A stretch of 64,000 bases of DNA from Cokeromyces recurvatus. Lineage: Eukaryota; Mucoromycota; Mucoromycetes; Mucorales; Mucoraceae. Where the stretch lies: contig NW_026251394.1 of the NCBI RefSeq assembly GCF_025118155.1, forward strand, positions 682,001 through 746,000, given 5' to 3'. The translations under genes and the position numbers were made by a program. Numbering within the stretch: the stretch's first letter is position 1; the number at the start of each line of letters is the position of its first letter. Positions 58,257 to 64,000 of the stretch are shown piece after piece. The notes beneath the pieces are model-generated. The model was not told where the DNA came from. It saw only the letters and a program-made list of their open reading frames with translations, and ran no database searches.

Positions 58257-60097
58257 TTATTTTTGAGCATAATTCATAGCAGATGCTAAGCTTTGAATGA
58301 TACATCTTGCTATTCGAATATTTTCATAATCTGGATGTATTGTTTCTGTATGTTTCTCTAAATCTGTTCAAGCATGATTAGTAATGACATGTATTATTAT
58401 TATTAGTATTATTATTACCTGTAAGTAATAAGGAATATCTTGTTACTCGTTGAATAGGAATAATAAAATAATCATCCAATGTAAACTGTCTAGTCTCTTT
58501 ACGTAAATCAAGTTTCTATAAATAGAGTCATTTTAAGTACATCATCATAACATATACATATACATTTATACTCTATTTTTTTTTTTTTTTTTTTTTTTTT
58601 TACCTCTTTATAAAGGATATATCCTTTATTATGTTTAAGTTGTTTTAATAGTTTTATGTTGGCTTTATAGTCTAACGCACATCTTAAGAAAGTAATCATC
58701 GATTCTGACATACTACATAAGATTTGACCGATGTAGACATCATCTGATAATGAAGTAAAAACTGCCGTAGACATCTCTTCTTGATCCTTCCCACTACAAC
58801 GATGAATTAATGTGGAAGAAAAGTCCATAAGATTATCAAGATTAGCAAACCAATCTAAATCACTCGCTTTTACTAAAGGACTATTTCGTTCCAGAGCAAG
58901 TTTTAATGGATTACAAAACATGACTTTAGCATAATTTAACTGATTCCAGAAATTAATCTCTGTTATATAAAATTCTTGAAGAATAAATTTTCTTATTTGA
59001 GTATACCGCGTTCTTTTTTCAACAGGCTAAAGAAGAGAAAGAGAGAAAGAGAGAGAGAGAGGAAGAGAGAAAGAAAAAGATGAGAAGAAAGATATCAAGT
59101 GCTCATTTACTTGTTATTTATTTACCAAATTATCTATAATAGGCCTTCCTTGTTGTTTCTTGAAATAATCTTCATTTAATGTTTTTATAAGATGATATTG
59201 CCATTCAAGTACTGCTTTTGTTTCTGATTTAGGATGAACTCGACGTCGAAGTTTGACAGTTCTTGGCTCTAATTGTTTAAAGCTCATAACAAATTTCGTT
59301 GTATGTGGTTTATAGATATCAAATAATAATACATTTGATTTCTGTTCTTCAAATGAAGAGAGTGATGATTTAACATGTTCTTCTTTATGATTCTTCTTTA
59401 TATTATGGGCTACGTCTTCTGATTCAGGCATAAACGATAGCTCCTTATCTGAATCTTCATGTGCATCAGGACAACTGAGTCTTCGATGAGGGTTATAATG
59501 ATGTTTAGCCTGAAACTGTTCTATGACGGTCGATCTTTCTTCTTCTTCAGCTGTTGATAACGTAGAAGAGAAAGAAGGTGATTCTTGATGTTGTTTATTT
59601 ATATCAATCAAACTTCTTCGTCTATTGACAGAGATAGTAAAAGATGATGAAGGCGGTGTACTTACTTGAGTAGTTTCCCTGTCAGAGAAATAATGATCCA
59701 GATGATAAAGTAACTGTGGAGGTGGATCTGGTGGTTCGACAGTACCAGGCTTAAGACCTCCATATCCTATTCTATTGAGCGGTGGTGTTGAACGTTGTCT
59801 CCTTAAATTAATCCGAGAAAATGAGAACCATTTTTTCTTTAATAGATGACTCTTCAAGTCTGGAGTGGATTGACAATGATGATGATATGTTGTATTAGTA
59901 GTGAAATCTGATTCATCAGTGCTGGTAGTTGTCATGTTTGTAAAACATTGTTGTTTGTCAGCGCTACTTTCATTATTATTATGAATAAAAGTGTGCTTTT
60001 CTTTATTAGGAGAAGTATCATGATGCTGTTTCTCTGTAACATATTTTGATGTTTTATCAATTTTTAATTGTCGAAATTCCTTCTGAATTGTTTTCAT
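58257..60097 (-). CDS. RhoGEF (Dbl-homology) protein without visible PH domain
   Basis: 532 aa, exons 59126-60097, 58604-59026, 58419-58515 and 58257-58363. The first 300 residues are disordered (Ser/Thr/His-rich) with a Pro patch (VEPPDPPPQLLYHLDHYFSD). The DH domain lies in about 320-532: TRYTQIRKFILQEFYITEIN (CR1 helix), LDWFANLDNLMDFSSTLIHR, IGQILCSMSESM, then QFTLDDYFIIPIQRVTRYSL and LLTDLEKHTE, the CR3 core (PIQR-x-x-RY-x-L-LL). It stops at SLASAMNYAQK, directly after the last DH helix, so no PH domain follows. Predicted to activate a Rho/Cdc42-type GTPase. The intron before the third exon begins GT followed by 26 A. Divergent from the TPR gene. Confidence 0.85.
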
Positions 60098-60462
60098 TTA
60101 AATGATATTTTATACAAGCTTCATGTATATGGTAATCTTACTAACAAAATGAATGAAAAAAAAAAAAGACTTTGAGATACAATAAGCACAAACAAAAAAT
60201 AATAATATTAAAAAAAAAGAGCTAATTTTTTATTTTAATACTTACCATTCTTTTAATATTTTACCAGATCTTTTCGTGATGGGAGAGGTTTCATCTGTCA
60301 AAATGTTGAATCACAGAGAGAAAAGTCACAAAATTCACGTGTTAATTCTGTTAAAAAAAAAATGGCTGCATTAGCGCAAAAAAAAAAAGAAAACACTTTC
60401 CCCCTTTTTTTTTATCTTTTATTATTCATTTCTATTTAAATAATAAATATATACATAAAGAA
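60098..60462. other. Divergent promoter region RhoGEF / TPR gene
   Basis: 365 bp, AT-rich with several A tracts; no gene. A TCACGTG-like element (ATTCACGTGTT, about 60333-60343) contains a CACGTG E-box. Confidence 0.45.
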
Positions 60463-61276
60463 ATGGCGCATATCGTTAAAAGACTTTGTCTACAAAGATC
60501 TCTTCTTCTTCAACGTTCATTTCAAATCAACATGTCAACTACGTTCATTAAACCAACATGTCAAATAATGAAGAAAAGAAGTAAATTATTATTATTTTAT
60601 TTTCATTTTTTATTTTTACTCAAGTATTTAAAATTAGCTTTTTTAATGACAAGACCAGTTTTGAATAGTAGAATTTCTGAAGCAGAAGAGCAAATCAAAA
60701 TAGGTACAGACTATTTAAACAAGGGATCTCTTGATATGGTAAAAGGATAAAATGGAACCAAACATAATTTTACTAACCCCTCTCTCCCTCTCTCTCCCCC
60801 CCTGAATTTGAATTACGTAATAATAATAGGCTATGCATAGTTACCATAAAAGCGTACAAATTGCTCCTAGTGGCGCTGGTTATTTTAATATTGGAGTTTG
60901 CTACTTTCAAATGGGTAAATTATTGATGATCAAAAAGATATTATTTGTAAACTTATCATTCTTCTTCTAAATAGGTAAACATAAAGACGCTATAAAATCA
61001 TTTGAACGCTCCTTAGAATACACGCCACACTCAGCAGATGCACACACAAATATAGCAAATGCTTATCTAATGTTAAAAGATACAAAAAATGCAATCCAAC
61101 ATTTGGAACAAGCTTCTAATTTTAATCCTTTAGATGGAGAAGTACAATTTAACCTTGCTTGTGTATACGAAGCAGTAGGAAGATTAAATGAAGCAAAGAC
61201 AAGATTTGAAAGAGCTGAATTATTAGGAATTGATAAAGCAGTCTCTGGTTTAGAAAGATTAAAAAAGAAATTATAA
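60463..61276 (+). CDS. TPR-repeat protein, probably mitochondrial
   Basis: 201 aa in four exons: 60463-60580, 60638-60738, 60830-60914 and 60975-61276. The first intron (gtaaat...aaattag, with a TTTACTCAA branch-like site) lies in a frame that is also open, so an unspliced version with a hydrophobic stretch is possible; splicing gives MKKRTFLMTRPVLNSR. The N-terminus is Arg/Leu/Ser-rich without acids (MAHIVKRLCLQRSLLLQRSF), as in a mitochondrial presequence. From about 55, three to four TPR units follow: AEEQIKIGTDYLNKGSLDMA, YFNIGVCYFQMGKHKDAIKS, AHTNIANAYLMLKDTKNAIQ and VQFNLACVYEAVGRLNEAKT. Partner unknown. Confidence 0.8.
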
Positions 61277-61378
61277 ATTTATTTATTTATTTGGCACCTC
61301 CTATATGAACAGAACGTAACACTCTAATTAGACAATACATTAGCTTCTATAAAAATATATATACATATATACTTTGCT

Positions 61379-63730
61379 TTAAACAAACCTTGCTACATTT
61401 TCCATAGCTTTATATCTCATTCTTTCTCTATGATTTACTACCATTGAATTAATAGGTAATGGTGTACGCAAAATTCTAAACAAAAAAAATGAATGAATGA
61501 ATTAGTCTCCTTTTTTTCTTTTTCTTTTTCTTTTTTTGACTTTACTTTTCAAACAAAACAATCACATCTCGACTATTTAATCGATTGTATTTCTTATTTC
61601 TTATTTGAGGTGTAAGATATTCTTCTGGATTATCTGATAAAATGGCGAGATTTAATAACTGTCTTAATTCTACAAAGCTATCCATCACAGTAGGATCGCC
61701 CAAGTTATTTACAAAGTCTTCAATAAATCGAACATCTGTATTAAAATTATCTAATGCAATCCTTGTCAAGTGACGATAATCAGTATCTAATAATAATCTC
61801 TTCATTGACTGACTCAAGTGTTCTAAAGCATCAAAATACAATAAACTTTTTATCGTTTCTGGTAAGTTTAATAAAGCTGCATTAGTAACATTGGTTAGAA
61901 ATGTGACTAAATCCTGTAGATTAGGACTGGGTTGTCTTTGGATCTCGTCCGTTTCCCAATCATATTCAAGTAATTCTAAAAATTCATCTAGTTTTGAATT
62001 AACAAGCTCGAAAATACGTTTCTCTGCTTTGCGACGGGTATCTGTAAAGGTAGAAGTAGCCTTAAGGTAAATATGTCCTGATCTATGAAATGAACGTGTC
62101 TCCATTAATAACATTTCGAAATCTGGGCAAGTGGATTCAAAATACTCGATATTGATGATGATTTGTACAATTTGTGATAAGTTTGTAGATTCTAATTTCT
62201 TTAATAGAATAGCATTCACTTTTTGAATTAATAAACTATCCACGGCCTAATAAAGGAAAAGGGAAGTTTTGTATAAGAAGAAGAAGAATCCGTTTTCTTT
62301 GCTTTTTCTTTTCTTTTTACCTTTTTGAGGATATCATCCATTTCACCATGTGTCTGACTAAAACCTTCTGCAAATTGATAAAATTGATGTACAAAAAAAC
62401 TAACATCTCGACAACAAGTTGGGAATACTTTTGAAAATGGCAAACGAAGAGGAAAGCTATTAAAATAAATGAGATACTTGCTTGCTTTTGTACGGCGCGT
62501 ACATCATTTATATATCTTCTTACCCATATCGTTTGATGAATTCGCGATCAGGTCGAAATCGGGTATATTGCATTACTTCTTTTAATTCTTCTTCATTCTC
62601 TACTGTCATCGGCATACATTCATCCTCTTGTACAATCTATAAGAAAATGAATAGTCGTGTATATATTTATATACTATATTCTCTTATTTACCTTCTCAAA
62701 TACTTCACTGTATTGACTTATGAGTAACTCCGAATATCTTTGAAAAAGAGTTAACAATGTTTCCTGTAAAGGTTTCACGGAATAATCAAAGCCTTCTAAC
62801 GTCTGGATAAAAATTAACAAGGAAAGCTTGATCTTTAGGAATAATTCGGGGTCTTTGCAGCCCTTTAAACTTTCTGATACAACTAAAATGACTTTGCCTG
62901 TCACCATTTCCCATAATCCATCTACTTCTGCTTGACTTCTAAAATCAGTTGTATTATGTAATATCAAATGCTCAATAATAAAAAATCCTACGATATCTTG
63001 AAGTAAAAAGTCAAAAGTCGTTAAATTACCGTCTTGTAAGTTAATCGGTGCTGATAAAGCTAAATTAGCCTGTGCCTATAACAAATTCAATATATATTGT
63101 TTTTTTTTTCTTCTACAACCAATCTAAAGACTCCCTTTTAAAGACTTACTCTTCTATCTTCAGAATAAGACGTCTTGAATTCATTTCTTTTTTCCAAAGT
63201 TTCATACACATGAATACATTTATAAAGTGGTTCGAAATCGATATTTATTTCATCTAATATACTGGCTACAAAAAGAAAAAAACTATTAGTGACTATTCAC
63301 TAAACTTTGAATTTCAATTATTTACTTTCTAAGCCTTCATTAACAACCATTTCAATGGCTGAATTGACCTGATGATGTTGAAGATTCTTTAATTTAGGAT
63401 TTTCTGATGTTTTCATTTTCCATTTCTCCTGTCTTTCTTGCATCCTTTGCATTGCTAAATTTCCAATCTGTCGAGATATTTCACGTATCCTAGCAAATAC
63501 AAACATCATGATTTCAACTTTTTTTTTTTGAATATAGTATGTTGATTCTATCTTTACCTTGCAAGCCATTCTTTTAATTCAACGGTGACTGTATTCTTGA
63601 TTGTATTTTGCATAACAGGCACACCTTGTGCTAATATTTTCGCAAAAGTATATTGAGTTATATGTCCTAATCTGTCATTTTCTAGTCCATTTAATGTCTA
63701 TTTATTATTGTATTATGTGTGTTATTTTTA

Positions 63731-63784
<54 letters not shown>

Positions 63785-64000
63785 GTATGTATTACCTTCA
63801 GAGCTGAATAATATTTCTTTTGTTCTAATTGCTCATTTACTTTATTAGCTAATTCTAAAACATTTAAACTTGACTGTAGTACTTCAATAGCATCCTCTAC
63901 ATTTTGTTGTACTTTTCTTGCATTAGTTAACTCACGTTTCTTGTATTATAATAATAATAATAATAAAAGAATTAAGTTTTTAGTATTTTTAATGTTTATT
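61379..64000 (-). CDS. SEC15: Exocyst subunit SEC15 (EXOC6), 5' end outside window
   Basis: Visible 664 codons in nine exons: 63796-63939, 63558-63697, 63326-63489, 63150-63265, 62692-63075, 62524-62636, 62321-62456, 61546-62246 and 61379-61475; all phases agree. An intron acceptor before 63939 (TACAAG) shows that at least one upstream exon lies beyond the edge. Matches Sec15: QQNVEDAIEVLQSSLNVLEL coiled coil, KEWLARIREISRQIGNLAMQ, FFIIEHLILHNT, FIKRYGFPLRLPFSKVFP, VQIIINIEYFESTCPDFE, DTDYRHLTRIALDNFNTDV and the terminal RLNSRDVIVLFEKILRTPLP. Family role: the Rab (Sec4/Rab11)-GTP-binding subunit of the exocyst, which tethers secretory vesicles at hyphal tips. Convergent with the TPR gene, 102 bp apart. 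Confidence 0.93.
63747..63781. repeat. Poly(T/A) tract of 35 nt in a SEC15 intron
   Basis: T35 on the plus strand (A35 on the coding strand), starting 15 nt after the donor of the 98-nt intron 63698-63795. Confidence 0.9.

Noticed and set aside
62482..62727. Plus-strand 81-aa frame within SEC15
   Set aside because: Antisense to well-supported SEC15 exons and introns.

Overview
The window is a compact, strongly AT-rich nuclear segment of a fungus. I place it in Mucoromycota, probably Mucorales. The reasons are many short introns (mostly about 50-120 nt, GTAAGT-like donors, TTTAG/ATAG acceptors), abundant homopolymeric A/T tracts, a Ras protein of the Mucor Ras3 type, and a decayed Helitron beside a repeat-flanked gene of a kind I associate with Mucorales. 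All gene models below were spliced by hand from the sequence and checked for reading-frame continuity across every junction. There was no transcript evidence.

Layout. 0-8.9 kb: the 5' part of VPS34 (PI3-kinase, minus), a SANT-like putative DNA-binding protein (+), RAS3 (minus), a BAR-SH3 protein (+) and an unrecognised Ser-rich protein (minus). 9-16.8 kb: an accessory island with no recognisable housekeeping gene. It holds a degenerate 20-bp tandem array, a 508-aa intronless orphan, a 130-bp minisatellite, a frameshifted relic and an internally deleted Helitron. 16.8-23.5 kb: a degenerate protein kinase (minus) and a Treslin/Sld3-like replication initiation protein (+). 24.3 kb: tRNA-Ser(UGA), followed by about 3.6 kb of gene-free AT-rich DNA. 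28-39.5 kb: EGT1 (ergothioneine synthesis), CDC7 and a UNC13/Ync13-like MUN-C2 protein. 40.8-51.7 kb: AP-3 sigma, a LARGE/GT49-type glycosyltransferase, MOB4 and CRM1/XPO1. 52.6-64 kb: a bHLH factor, a CSNAP/COPS9-like protein, a bacterial-type glycyl-tRNA synthetase, a Som1-like protein, a GPI-anchored mucin-like protein, a DH-domain RhoGEF, a mitochondrial-looking TPR protein and the 3' part of SEC15.

Themes. Several genes serve membrane traffic (VPS34, BAR-SH3, AP-3 sigma, Ync13-like, SEC15) or polarity and signalling (RAS3, RhoGEF, MOB4). Two act in replication initiation (CDC7, Treslin/Sld3-like). They are not an operon-like cluster. Gene pairs often converge with gaps of 100-230 bp or diverge from short shared promoters; GlyRS/SOM1 is the tightest divergent pair, 183 bp.

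Most notable observations: a conserved Ras effector codon that appears to be assembled from a 2-nucleotide micro-exon, with 18- and 22-nt neighbouring exons; the repeat-flanked orphan with a PD-(D/E)XK-like signature; the bacterial-type GlyRS; and cryptic Treslin and CSNAP homologues.
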